A stretch of DNA of 64,000 nucleotides, taken from positions 50,364 to 114,363 of the forward strand of contig NZ_CP049780.1 in assembly GCF_011193355.1 (NCBI RefSeq). The letters run 5' to 3'. Positions 16,894 through 26,200 of the stretch are shown piece after piece. This DNA comes from Streptomyces sp. JB150 (lineage in GTDB: Bacteria; Actinomycetota; Actinomycetes; Streptomycetales; Streptomycetaceae). The notes beneath the pieces are model-generated. The model did no database searches, was not told where the DNA came from, and saw only the letters and a list, made by a program, of their open reading frames with translations. A program made the translations under genes and the position numbers. Within the stretch, counting starts at the first letter, position 1. Every line of letters begins with the position of its first letter.

Positions 16894-17714
16894 CAGCCCC
16901 CGAACCGGCTGACAGCAATCCCGCCACGACAGGGTGCACGGCGTCGCCGCCCCGAAAGCCGCGCAGCGAGGCGGTCACGAGGCAGACCAACCACCCCGTG
17001 ACCACCGGCTGCCTGACCCTGCTGATCGCACTGATCACCGCTCTCGCCCTCCCCGTCTCCTGGCTGGGATACCGCTCTTGGCACGACGAGAAAGCCAACA
17101 CCGCACGCAAAGACGCAACGCTCGCATCCATCCTGGAACACGCCCGTGCCACGGCGGACGACACCGCCCACGCCCTCCACACGAGCAACCAAACCGACAC
17201 CGACGCCCTCATCAGCGTGATCTGGCGGCACACACAAGCCCCCGTGATCACCTACGACCCGGCACGCCACGCATTCACCGCCACCGCGGCCCAATCCGCC
17301 CACTACGACGAAAAGGCCCTGCTCCTCGGCGGCGGACCGGTGCGGGTGACGCGGTGCTTCGTCCACACCTACGCCCACCGCCCGGGCCACGCCTGGACCT
17401 TACGGCTCTCCGAGCACGACCGGGCAGTATGCCGTCCGGCCACGCTGATCGGCGGCCTGGCAGGCCTGGCCCGCACACGCCTCTCCAGCATGTACGCCGA
17501 GGACCTGACCCACGCCACCGTACGCAAGGCCCTGGACCCCACGGGACGACAGCGCCCCTACAACGTCAAGAGCGTGCAGCGCACAGCGGACACGATCACC
17601 CTGGCCATCCTGCTCTCCAGCTCCGACCCCATGGCCGGCCAGTGCTACCGCTTCACCTGGCGCATCGCCAACGACCAGAGGACCACCACAGCGGTACCGG
17701 TCTCCTCCTGCTGA
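16890..17714 (+). CDS. Single-pass membrane protein of unknown function
   Basis: 274 residues, ATG overlapping the preceding stop (ATGA), so it is the fourth gene of the PadR operon. A short cytosolic N-terminus (about 38 residues) is followed by one membrane segment, CLTLLIALITALALPVSWLG, then a soluble extracytoplasmic domain with GGGPVRVTRCFVHTYAHRPG, DRAVCRPA and SSSDPMAGQCYRFTW; the four cysteines could form disulfides. No catalytic motif recognised. Position suggests a PadR-controlled envelope protein. Confidence 0.75.
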   Translation: MTAPEPADSNPATTGCTASPPRKPRSEAVTRQTNHPVTTGCLTLLIALITALALPVSWLGYRSWHDEKANTARKDATLASILEHARATADDTAHALHTSNQTDTDALISVIWRHTQAPVITYDPARHAFTATAAQSAHYDEKALLLGGGPVRVTRCFVHTYAHRPGHAWTLRLSEHDRAVCRPATLIGGLAGLARTRLSSMYAEDLTHATVRKALDPTGRQRPYNVKSVQRTADTITLAILLSSSDPMAGQCYRFTWRIANDQRTTTAVPVSSC

Positions 17715-17907
17715 GCCCGCGCCCTCCGACCCTTGAGCACCGGCCGTCATGGCGTCCGCCTCCCGCCCGCGTGACCGGTCCGCTTCCCGGGCGCATCCCC
17801 CGCGAGAGCTACCGCAGTTGTCCATCCGCGGGTGATCCGCCCACGGCGACGGCTTCCTAGCCTGGTTGTCAGGTCGCAGCCTGTGCGACCGCTGCAGGGG
17901 AGGCCAC

Positions 17908-18834
17908 ATGAGGACGACGTCCACCGCACGGCACACCAACGGCCCCGGCCCGAACACGGCCCCCGACACCCCCCACGCACCCCACGCCCCCGCCGCTCAC
18001 GGCGGCCACGGCGGCCGTCCCGGCCGGATCCTGCGTTCTCCGCTCGGCTGGATGCTCACCGGCCTGGCCGGAGTCGGCCTGGTCTCCGCCCTGACCGCCA
18101 CGGGCCCTGGTCCGGTTCCGGTGCTGGGCGCGGCGGCCGCGGTGGGCGTGTACGGGCTGGTCATGCGCCGTGCCGCGCGACGCTCGACGCCGGAGATCGC
18201 CCGACGGGGAGCCGGCCGGGAGGCGCTGTACGGCGGCGCGCTCGGCCTGGGCTTCGTCGCGGTGTCCGCCCTGCTGATCACGGCGCTGGGAGGCTACTCG
18301 TTCTCCTGGGCGGGCCGTGACGTCATGGCCCTCCTCTGGTCCGCGGTCATGGTGCAGGCCGCCGCCGCGGTCACCGAGGAGTTGCTGTTCCGCGCTCTCG
18401 CGCTGCAGGCGCTGGAACAGCTGTGGGGCAGCAGGGCCGCCATCGTGATCACCGGGCTCTTCTTCGGCATCACCCACCTGGGCGCTCCGGGAGCCGGCGC
18501 GTGGAGTGCGCTGGCGATCGCCTCGGAGGCGGGCGTGATGCTCGGCGCCGCGTTCCTGTGGCGGCGCAGCATCTGGTTCGTCGCCGGGCTGCACTTCGCC
18601 TGGAACACCACCGAGCAGCTGCTCGGCATCCCCGTCTCCGGACACGCCTCCACCGGCCTGTTCACCGTCGACGCGCACGGCTCCGCCGTGCTGACCGGCG
18701 GTGACTTCGGCCTGGAGGCGGCGCTGATCCCCGTCGTCATCGGCGTACTGCTCGCCGTCCGCATGTTCGTCCTCGCCCGCCGCGGCGGCCGGCTGCTGCC
18801 CCGCCGAACCGCACGACCCCTTCAGGCCGGCTGA
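17908..18834 (+). CDS. CPBP family intramembrane metalloprotease
   Basis: 308 residues. After a Pro/His-rich 45-residue N-terminus there are about seven membrane segments. The Abi/CPBP motifs are complete: TEELLFRAL (Glu157-Glu158 ... Arg162), FGITH (186-190) and HFAWN (229-233). These residues bind zinc and cut substrates within the membrane in the Rce1/CPBP family. ATG 17908 follows GGGGAGG by three bases. The gene is 15 bases upstream of a histidine kinase and is probably co-transcribed with the two-component pair, which suggests a role in envelope stress or peptide maturation. Substrate unknown. Confidence 0.9.
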   Translation: MRTTSTARHTNGPGPNTAPDTPHAPHAPAAHGGHGGRPGRILRSPLGWMLTGLAGVGLVSALTATGPGPVPVLGAAAAVGVYGLVMRRAARRSTPEIARRGAGREALYGGALGLGFVAVSALLITALGGYSFSWAGRDVMALLWSAVMVQAAAAVTEELLFRALALQALEQLWGSRAAIVITGLFFGITHLGAPGAGAWSALAIASEAGVMLGAAFLWRRSIWFVAGLHFAWNTTEQLLGIPVSGHASTGLFTVDAHGSAVLTGGDFGLEAALIPVVIGVLLAVRMFVLARRGGRLLPRRTARPLQAG

Positions 18835-18849
18835 CCGGAGGAAACGCCC

Positions 18850-20079
18850 GTGACATCCCGCCAGGACCTTCTCCGCCGTACGCTGCCGCGGGCACCGCTG
18901 GAGTGGTGGCAGAAGCAGGACGCCTTCCTCAAGGACGACGTCCTCGCCCTGCTGCTCGCCCTGTCGGCGTTCGTGCCGACCCTGTCCACCATCGGAGGGC
19001 AGATAGGGGATCTGCCCGAGCGGCCGGCGAGCGCGCTGAGCGTCGCACTCGTCCTGGCCCAGACCCTGCCGCTGGCGGCCCGCCGGCGGTGGCCCGCGGG
19101 CTGCCTGGCAGTCGTCGCGGGCGCGTTCGCCGCCTACCAGGCACTGGGCTTCGCGACGACGATGGCAAGCTGGGGACTGTATCTCGCGCTGTACTCGGCC
19201 GGAGCCCACCAGGTCCGCTTCCGCCGCCATCTGGCGGGCGTGGTCAGCGCGGGCTATGGGGTACTGGCCCTCGCCCTGGACCGCCTCGGCTCACCGCAGA
19301 CCATCGCGGACTATCTCGCGTTCTACCTGACGGTGGCCGCGTTCCATCTGGTGGGCAGCACCGTGCGCACACGGCGCGCGGGGGAGGCGCAGCGGCGGCG
19401 ACTGGCCGCCGAAGTGGCCGCGGCCGCGGAGCGCGCACGCATCGCCGGCGAGCTGCACGACGTGGTCACCCACCATGTGACGGCCATGGTGATCCAGGCG
19501 GACGCGGCACAGTTCCTCCTCACCACCGCACCGGACAAAGCCGGCGAGGGACTTGCCGCCGTCAGCGACACCGGCCGCCGGGCACTGACAGAACTGCGCC
19601 ACCTGCTCGGCGTACTGGAGGCGACCGGCCGGTCGGCGTCCGCCGAGGCGCCCGCGGACCGGGCACCCACCCTGGGCCGCCTCGCAGACCTGGTCGAACA
19701 GGCCCGCAGGTCCGGCCAGCCGGTCGAGTTCGACGAACACGGCGAGCGGCAGACACAGCCCGTGGACGTGGAACTGGCCGCCTACCGCGTGGTGCAGGAA
19801 GCGCTCACCAACGCGATGAAACACGCCCCCGGCCGGCCCACACAGGTCGCGGTCCGCTACGGCGCGCAGCACATCGACATCAAGGTGACCACCGACGGAC
19901 CCACCGCCCTGCCGCCGGCCACACCCGCCGCACGCGAACCGCACCCGGCCGGCGGGCGCGGACTGGCCGGACTGCGTGCACGCGCACGGACGGTCGATGG
20001 TGAACTGAAGGCCGGACCCCGCCCCGACGGCGGGTTCGAGGTCCACGCCACCCTTCCCTCCAAGCCCGCATGGGAGTGA
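18850..20079 (+). CDS. Sensor histidine kinase (NarL-partner type, HisKA_3)
   Basis: 409 residues, GTG start with GGAGGAAA upstream. The first 170 residues hold four to five membrane segments with little outside the bilayer, so the signal is probably perceived in or at the membrane. The dimerisation/phosphoacceptor helix is ERARIAGELHDVVTHHV with His203; the ATPase has EALTNAMKHA (N box, Asn321) and GRGLAGLRARA (G box). The D-box aspartate region reads KVTTDGP, a weak form of the usual DnG. It is followed after four bases by its response regulator. Confidence 0.93.
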   Translation: MTSRQDLLRRTLPRAPLEWWQKQDAFLKDDVLALLLALSAFVPTLSTIGGQIGDLPERPASALSVALVLAQTLPLAARRRWPAGCLAVVAGAFAAYQALGFATTMASWGLYLALYSAGAHQVRFRRHLAGVVSAGYGVLALALDRLGSPQTIADYLAFYLTVAAFHLVGSTVRTRRAGEAQRRRLAAEVAAAAERARIAGELHDVVTHHVTAMVIQADAAQFLLTTAPDKAGEGLAAVSDTGRRALTELRHLLGVLEATGRSASAEAPADRAPTLGRLADLVEQARRSGQPVEFDEHGERQTQPVDVELAAYRVVQEALTNAMKHAPGRPTQVAVRYGAQHIDIKVTTDGPTALPPATPAAREPHPAGGRGLAGLRARARTVDGELKAGPRPDGGFEVHATLPSKPAWE

Positions 20080-20083
20080 CCCC

Positions 20084-20776
20084 GTGAGCGACGCACCGCC
20101 ACCGATCCGTGTGCTCGTCTGCGACGACCAGGCCCTGGTGCGCACCGGCTACGCCACCATCTTCTCCGCCCAGCCCGACATGGAGGTCGTCGCAGAAGCC
20201 GACAACGGCCACGAAGCGGTCCAGGCCGCCAGACGCCTGCGCCCCGACGTGGTGGTGATGGACATCCGCATGCCCCTGCTCGACGGCATCCAGGCGACCC
20301 GGCAACTGGCCGGCCCCGACGCCGAGGCACCACCGAAAGTACTGGTCGTCACCACCTTCAACGTCGACGCCTACGTCTACGACGCGCTGCGCGCCGGCGC
20401 CAGCGGCTTCCTCCTCAAGGACGCGCCCCCGGCGGAACTGGTCAACGGCATCCGGACGGTCGCCCGGGGCGAGGCCCTGCTGGCCCCCGCCGTCACCCGC
20501 CACCTCATCGGCCACTTCGCCCAGCACCTGCGCCCGGCCGATACGTCCCGGCCGGCCCGACAGGACGTGCTACGGGCACTGACCCCGCGCGAGCTGGAGG
20601 TGCTCCGGCAGATCGCCGAAGGGCTGTCGAACGCGGAGATCGCCGCACAGCTCTTCATCACCCCCGAGACGGTCAAGACCTACGTGTCGAGGATCCTGGC
20701 CAAACTCGGCCTGCGCGACCGCGTCCAGGCCGTCGTCCTCGCCTACCGGCTCGGCCTGGTCCCCTCCACCGGCTGA
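20084..20776 (+). CDS. LuxR/NarL family response regulator
   Basis: 230 residues. Receiver domain 8-125 with acidic pair CDDQ (14-15), phosphoacceptor Asp60 in VVMDIRMPLLDG, TTF and LLKD (lysine). The output domain (about 160-225) is a LuxR helix-turn-helix: LTPRELEVLRQIAEGLSNAE, AAQLFITPETVKTYVSRIL and KLGLRDR. It should be phosphorylated by the adjacent kinase and bind DNA as a dimer. GTG start four bases after the kinase stop. The terminator hairpin at 20827 closes the operon. The likely target is the CPBP protease promoter upstream, by analogy with similar operons; this is inference. Confidence 0.94.
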   Translation: MSDAPPPIRVLVCDDQALVRTGYATIFSAQPDMEVVAEADNGHEAVQAARRLRPDVVVMDIRMPLLDGIQATRQLAGPDAEAPPKVLVVTTFNVDAYVYDALRAGASGFLLKDAPPAELVNGIRTVARGEALLAPAVTRHLIGHFAQHLRPADTSRPARQDVLRALTPRELEVLRQIAEGLSNAEIAAQLFITPETVKTYVSRILAKLGLRDRVQAVVLAYRLGLVPSTG

Positions 20777-20826
20777 CCCCACCCACTCGTCCACCCGCAC
20801 ACCCGGCTGGACCGGTACGACCCACA

Positions 20827-20862
20827 CCGCGCGGGCCGGCCTCGCACGGCCGGCCCGCGCGG
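20827..20862. terminator. Strong 15-bp hairpin between convergent genes
   Basis: CCGCGCGGGCCGGCC (20827-20841) pairs perfectly with GGCCGGCCCGCGCGG (20848-20862) around a TCGCAC loop. It lies between the response regulator and the convergent membrane-protein gene and can terminate both. Confidence 0.8.
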
Positions 20863-20931
20863 CGGCCGAGCCCACCGCAGCGTGATCGAAGCGGTCGCGC
20901 CCAAGTACCGCACGACGGCGCGGAAAACGGC

Positions 20932-21756
20932 CTAGATCCGCCGGCGACCGGGGTCGCCCGCCGCCCCGCCCTCCAGCACCGGGCGCCCGCGCAGCCGCAG
21001 GGCATCGAGCAGGTGCTCACCCAGCGGGTCGGAATCCAGGTGCGGATGGGCGTCGATCCGCAGGCGCTGCCCGCCACGGGTGACCACGTGGTGGGCGACC
21101 ACCTTGCCACCGAAGAGACTGGCACCGCGGGCCTGCCGTGAGAGCACCAGGTGATCGACGTCGTCCCAGGCCACGGCGCGCGGGCGGCCGTAGGAGGTGT
21201 ACACGAGCCCGCCCGCGTACAGATGGGTGCGCACGAATCCCCTGGGCATCCGCCACAACAGGACCGGAAGCGCGATGATCACCAGGACGAGCGCCGCGAG
21301 CAGACAGAGCACCACCATGGTCACCAGCTTCCGCAGGCCGGGGATGTCGGCCCCGGTCTGGCCGAGGACCCAGTTCACCCCCCACAGGGCTCCCACGATC
21401 ACAGCACCGACGGTCACCGTGCCGGCCACGATCTCCAGCGGACTGGTGTTCTTGCGGGTGAAGAGGTGATCGCCCAGCGAACGCTCGGCCGCAAGGCGGG
21501 TGACGCGAGCCGACGGAGCGTACCCCTTCATCTGCACGGCACCGGGGAACGGCTTGATGACGGCGACGCCCAGGACCGAGGCGGCCAGGCCCGCGAGGAG
21601 GACGGTGAGGGCGGACGAGGCCGGGGTGTCACCGAAGATCAGCACCCCCAGGCCGTACAGCATCGTCACCAGGCCACCGAAGACCACCACCAACATCAGG
21701 CAGCCCAGGTTCAACAGCGGCCCGGGCTCGGAGTGTTGCGGCGGTTCATCTGTCAT
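20932..21756 (-). CDS. Four-pass membrane protein with C-terminal PH-like domain
   Basis: 274 residues. Two pairs of membrane segments (LMLVVVFGGLVTMLYGLGVL; SSALTVLLAGLAASVLGVAV; IVAGTVTVGAVIVGALWGV; LVTMVVLCLLAALVLVIIAL) frame a short cytosolic loop. The last 90 residues (RTHLYAGGLVYTSYGRPRAV, WDDVDHLVLS, GGQRLRIDAH) have the strand pattern 'l...Gl.......r.v.WddI..v......' seen in bacterial PH-like (bPH) domains. ATG 21756 has GGGGGA seven bases upstream. Convergent with the two-component operon. Function unknown. Confidence 0.75.
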   Translation of the reverse strand: MTDEPPQHSEPGPLLNLGCLMLVVVFGGLVTMLYGLGVLIFGDTPASSALTVLLAGLAASVLGVAVIKPFPGAVQMKGYAPSARVTRLAAERSLGDHLFTRKNTSPLEIVAGTVTVGAVIVGALWGVNWVLGQTGADIPGLRKLVTMVVLCLLAALVLVIIALPVLLWRMPRGFVRTHLYAGGLVYTSYGRPRAVAWDDVDHLVLSRQARGASLFGGKVVAHHVVTRGGQRLRIDAHPHLDSDPLGEHLLDALRLRGRPVLEGGAAGDPGRRRI

Positions 21757-22067
21757 GGCGTCCCCCAGGAACTCGTGATCGGCGTGCCGAATCCAACCGC
21801 TCCACAAACGGCTCCCCACCCCAGCCCTGCCTTCCGGCAGCACCCTCGGGATGTTCGTGCCCGTGCACAGTCGACGTCACCACACGAGCGGCTTCACCAG
21901 CTCACGGGCCCCCGGCTCTGAGCCTGCTGTTCCGCACTGCCGCGCCCCCCCCGCAGACGACGCCCGACTCAGCCGCACGGCTCCACCATCACGGACAGCC
22001 CTCCCTGCATGTCTGCACAAGCGATGGCGGGGCATACGGGGTTCACCAGTCTGAGAGGAGCTTGTTC

Positions 22068-22235
22068 ATGCTCGGCATAATCGCGGCGGTGCTGTTCTTC
22101 TTCGCGTTTCTGATCAACGCGGCAGAGATCGGCACCAACGATGTGTTCTCCTCGACGAATGTGATGCTGCTGGGGCTGATGACCCTCGCCCTGCACGTGG
22201 CCGGCGTCGGATCCGGCTGGGCCCGCAGACGCTGA
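22068..22235 (+). CDS. Small two-helix membrane protein (paralogue at 39780)
   Basis: 55 residues, MLGIIAAVLFFFAFLINAA then SSTNVMLLGLMTLALHVAG, ending in a basic GWARRR tail. Two membrane helices separated by an acidic/polar loop (EIGTNDVF). AGGAG is placed seven bases before ATG 22068. It is clearly related to the 58-residue protein at 39780-39956: the two share the (D/E)IxTxDxFSxTNxMLLGL core and the LALHVAG helix. Such a conserved tiny membrane protein is likely functional, possibly as a regulator or subunit of a larger membrane complex; no function is known to me. Confidence 0.8.
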   Translation: MLGIIAAVLFFFAFLINAAEIGTNDVFSSTNVMLLGLMTLALHVAGVGSGWARRR

Positions 22236-22396
22236 CCCTCCACCTCGGCGGGCCTGGCAGCACCACGCTGCCAGGCCCGCTCCGCATTCCTCATTCCGCA
22301 TCCGGCGACGCACCACACCCACGACGCCACCCCTTCCACACATGCGCTTCGGAAAGGGCAGGAAAAGTGGACGAGGAAGGGGGTAGACGAGAAGTC

Positions 22397-22681
22397 ATGG
22401 ACAGCACCCGATTACGGCAAGACGAGCACACCCCGCAGGAATCCCGTACCCGCAACACCATGCGGATCTGGCGGTGGGCCAGGTGGGCGGCACTCGGACT
22501 CGCGGTCAGCTGGGCGGTGAACTGGGTCGGCAGCCTCATCCAGGGCGAGCAGGGATGGGATCTGTGGTGGCCCCTGGTCAGCACCGTCATCTGGACAGGA
22601 CTGACCGTGCACGGCTTCGTCACCTACCGCCGCATCAGGACAACCACCCTGCCCGCCCTCACCGGCCGACCGCCCACCTGA
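22397..22681 (+). CDS. Small membrane protein of unknown function
   Basis: 94 residues with two predicted membrane helices (WARWAALGLAVSWAVNWVGS; LWWPLVSTVIWTGLTVHGFV), a polar N-terminus of 25 residues and a basic C-terminus. ATG 22397 is chosen with GGAAGGGGG about 18 bases upstream and GAGAAG closer; a GTG at 22367 in frame is a possible alternative start with its own GGAAAAG-like site. Sits in a run of tiny membrane-protein genes on the same strand. Confidence 0.65.
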   Translation: MDSTRLRQDEHTPQESRTRNTMRIWRWARWAALGLAVSWAVNWVGSLIQGEQGWDLWWPLVSTVIWTGLTVHGFVTYRRIRTTTLPALTGRPPT

Positions 22682-22776
22682 CCAACCCACCCACCTGAGA
22701 AACCGTCACCTTCCCGCACCCGTACCGAAGTTACCGGACAACCGAACGGGACCCGGGATTCGAGAGGGAACCCCCG

Positions 22777-23007
22777 ATGCAGCACCGTTCACACCGGCGG
22801 ACCCCGCCACCATGGACCATGCCAGGCGCACCATGGAGAGTCTGGATCTACGGGCCGATGCTCTGCACAGCCATCGGACTCCTGGCCTGGCAGGTCACAA
22901 CGGGCTCCAGCACCGCGAGTATCGCCCTGTCCTCCTGCCACGTGCTGGTGTGGGCCTGTCTTCTCCTCGCCAACCGATCCGCCCGGCGCAACCACACACG
23001 CACCTGA
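22777..23007 (+). CDS. Small membrane protein of unknown function
   Basis: 76 residues: a basic N-terminus, then two hydrophobic helices (WIYGPMLCTAIGLLAWQVTT; TASIALSSCHVLVWACLLLA) and a basic tail. GAGAGGGAA lies six bases before ATG 22777. Third of three consecutive small membrane-protein genes, 95 bases after the previous one. No motif recognised. Confidence 0.65.
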   Translation: MQHRSHRRTPPPWTMPGAPWRVWIYGPMLCTAIGLLAWQVTTGSSTASIALSSCHVLVWACLLLANRSARRNHTRT

Positions 23008-23121
23008 CCGGACCACGCGGGACGTACCACGCGGCGGGCTGCCGCCGGTTCCACAACCGCCGTCGTCCGCCCGCGATTACCGTTCGAGGGCCTGCAGCGA
23101 GGACGCCACCCAAAGGACGAT

Positions 23122-23159
23122 ACAAATCTCGATGGCTGTGTAGGACGGCCTCGATTTGT
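23122..23159. terminator. Inverted repeat between convergent genes
   Basis: ACAAATC (23122-23128) pairs with GATTTGT (23153-23159), with further TCGA pairing inside and a loop of about 20 bases. It lies between the small membrane gene and the convergent STAND gene. The surrounding sequence is AT-richer than its neighbours. A terminator role is plausible but not compelling. Confidence 0.4.
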
Positions 23160-23272
23160 GCAGCGTCGCCTGTGGCGGGCAGCGGCCGGGTCTCGTCGCC
23201 GTTCTCCCTGGCGAAGCGCTCATGAAGCGCACGCTGACTGGTGAGGAGACGTACGAGTCACGGGAACCGAGG

Positions 23273-26200
23273 TCACGACGCCTCATCGCGGCCTTCGCGT
23301 TGGGCGACAGCTGCGGCGAGATCGATGCGGATCGCCCTCGTGAGGGGGTCCCCCTCGCCCAACGCCCGAACGCAGTGGGCGAGTGTCTGCTCGTACAGGG
23401 AAATGGCATGCTCCAAGTTCCCCGCTTCCCTGTGGGACCGGGCGAGGTTGCCCTGAGTGGCGAGAGTCCCGGGGTGATCAGGGCCCTGGGCGCGCACCAT
23501 GTGGTCTGCCAGCTCGGCGTAGGCACCTGTTGCTCCGGCTGTGTCCCCTGCCCACGCCCGCGCGCCGGCGAGGTTGTTCAAGGTTGTGAGAGTGTCGGGG
23601 TGATCGGCACCCAACAACCGCTTCTGGACGGCCAGCATCCTGGCGTAGGCTTCCACGGCCTCGGCTGCGTCCTCCTGCATCCGGGCCAAGCTGGCCCGGA
23701 TGGTGAGGGTCTGGGGGTGATCCGCGCCCAACATTCGCGTCAGGCGCTTCAGCAGGTCATGGCCGGTCTCCATGGCCCCGGCCTCGTCCCCCGCTTCCCC
23801 CCTTTTCGCGGCGAGCTTGGCTTGCGTGGAAAGGGTGTGAGGGTGATCGGCGCCCAGCGCCCGACTCTGGTCGGCCAGCAGTGCGGCGTAGGCTTCTGCG
23901 GCACCGGCCGCATCTCCCATAGCCCCGCGCCAGACGGCGAGGTTGTTCCGTGTGGTGAGGATGTCGGGGTGGTCGGGGCCTTGGATGCGCAGTGTGTGCT
24001 CCAGCAGTGCGGCGTAGGCTTCCGCGGCACCGATCGCATCCCTCGCCAAGCCCCGCCACAGGGCGAGATCGTGCCGGGTGGTGAGGATGTCGGGGTGGTC
24101 GGGGCCCTGTACGCGCAGCCTGTGCTCCAGCAGCTCGGCATAGGCTTCCGCGGCACCGACCGCATCCCCTGCCAAGCCCCGCCAGTGGGCAGCGAGGTCC
24201 CGGCAGTGAAGGGTATCCGAGGAATCAGGACCATTTACCCGCACACGGTGTTCCCACAGGTCAGCGTAGGTTTTCGCGGCCCCGGCCGCATCTCCCGCTT
24301 CTCCCTGCCAATGTGCGAGATGGGATCTGGCTTTGAGGAAGTGAGGATGATCGGTGTTCAGCACCCGCTTCATGTGCTCCAGTAGGTCGGCGTAGGCTTC
24401 CGCGGCACCGGCCGCATCCCCCGCCCGGCCTCGCCATCGGGCAAGGTTGTTCCGGGTGGTGAGGGTGTGGGAGTGATCAGCGCCTACTACTCGGATCATG
24501 TGTTCCAGCAGTTCGGCATAGGCCGTCGCGGCTCCAGCCGCATCCCCTGCCTCTCCCCGCCATCGGGCGAGGTCGGCCCGGGTGGTGAGGGTGTCAGGAT
24601 GGTCGGCACCCAGCACCCGAGTCTGCTCTGCCAGCAGCTCGGCATAGGCTTCCGCGGCTCCAGCTGCGTTCCCCCCTTTCCCTCGCCGTCGGGCGAGCCG
24701 GGCCCGGGTGGTGAGGGTGTCAGGGTGGTCGGCACCCAGCGCCCGGATCTGGTCGGCCAGCAGCTCGTGATAAAGCTGCGTGGCAGCAGAGCCATCTTCA
24801 CGTTCCAGCACGGCGGCGAGGCCCGCACGGGTGGCGAGAGTGTCGGGGTGGTCGGGTCCCAGCACCCGGATCTGGTCGGCCAGCAGCTCGCGATAGACAT
24901 GTTGCCCCCCGGACGGACTCCATTCGCCCCACACCCGGGCCAGGTCGGCCCGGGTGGCGAGAGTGTCGGGGTGATCGGCACCCAGCACCCGGGTCTGGTC
25001 GGTCACCAGGTCGGCGTAAGCTTTGCCGGTCGTACCCTCGGCTTCCCCTTCCCAGCGGACAAGATGGCGCCGGGCAGTGAGGGTGGCAGGGTGATCAGCG
25101 TCAAACCGTTGTAGTACGGCCTCAGTGATGCGACGGAAGTGGTCACGAGCCGCTGTGGCTTGACCTGTCTCGCCCAGGCTGGTGCCCATCCGGTACAGCA
25201 CCGTATGCACTTCCGGCCGGTACAGGACCGACCCTGCATGGTGGACCAGGGCTTGTGCGTTGGCGCGGAGGGTCTGGGCGAAGGCGGTATCGCGTTCGGT
25301 GGTCGGCCAGGCGGCGATGAGAGCGTCGGCGGCAGCCAGGGCGGTCTGATCGTGCTGACGGGGTGTCAGGGCGTCGCGGGTGGCGCGCTGGATGAGCTGG
25401 TGCACGCGGACGGCTTGCTGAGGGCTGTTGGGGGTGTGGTCGATGAGACTGAGCCGATGCAGGGCACTCAGGGCCCGCCCCGCGTCCTGAGGGGAGACTG
25501 CGACCGGTTCGTCGCTGGGCTCCGCGCTGGTTGAGGCGCGGTGTGCGAGGCACGTCAGTGCGGGCTGGCTGGTCAGGACATCCAGCGGGATGCCGTTGGC
25601 GTTGAGGAAGGCGGTGAGCTGGAGCATGGGGCGAGCCAGACCGACGGGGCGCAGCGTGTCGGCGCGCTCGATGGACAGTGACCAGGCGGCGGCAAGGGGC
25701 AGGGTCTGCTCGTCGGGCAGGACGTCGGGGGCAGCGTCGATGAGTTTCTCGGTACGGTCGGCCAGCATTTCCCGATAGGCAGTCACGGTCTCGCGGGAGT
25801 CGATGATGTAGGCGGCGGCTTGGGCGAGGGCGAGCGGCAAGTGGCCCAGGTCTTCGGCGAGGGCGGCGAGCAGATCGCCGTTCTCGTGACGGTGGTGGTC
25901 GGCCAGTGCGGCGGTGAGGTAGGCGAGAGACTCTTCGGGGGTGAACAGGCCGACCTCAATCAGTCGGCGGCCGTGGCCGGAGAGGGCGGCGTCTTTGCGG
26001 CGGGTGGTGACCAAAGTGCGGCCGTGTGGGCTGGCCGGCGGCCACAGTCCGTTCATATCGGCCGGGTCGGTGACGTCGTCGAAGACGATCAGCCACCGCA
26101 AGGGTCGTTCCTGCGGTTTGGGCTGTAGCCGGGCCAGGAAGGTCTGCGCTGCCTGTTGCGGGTACTTCGGGTCGGCACCGCAAACCTCAATGCCGGCCTG

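Noticed and set aside
23156..24385. 409-codon open frame on the plus strand with apparent repeats
   Set aside because: It mirrors the TPR repeats of the STAND gene on the other strand; repetitive content is inherited from that gene.
23273..25100. CRISPR-like regular repeat spacing
   Set aside because: The repeats are about 125-135 bp, imperfect and coding (TPR units); there are no short identical repeats with unique spacers and no cas genes.
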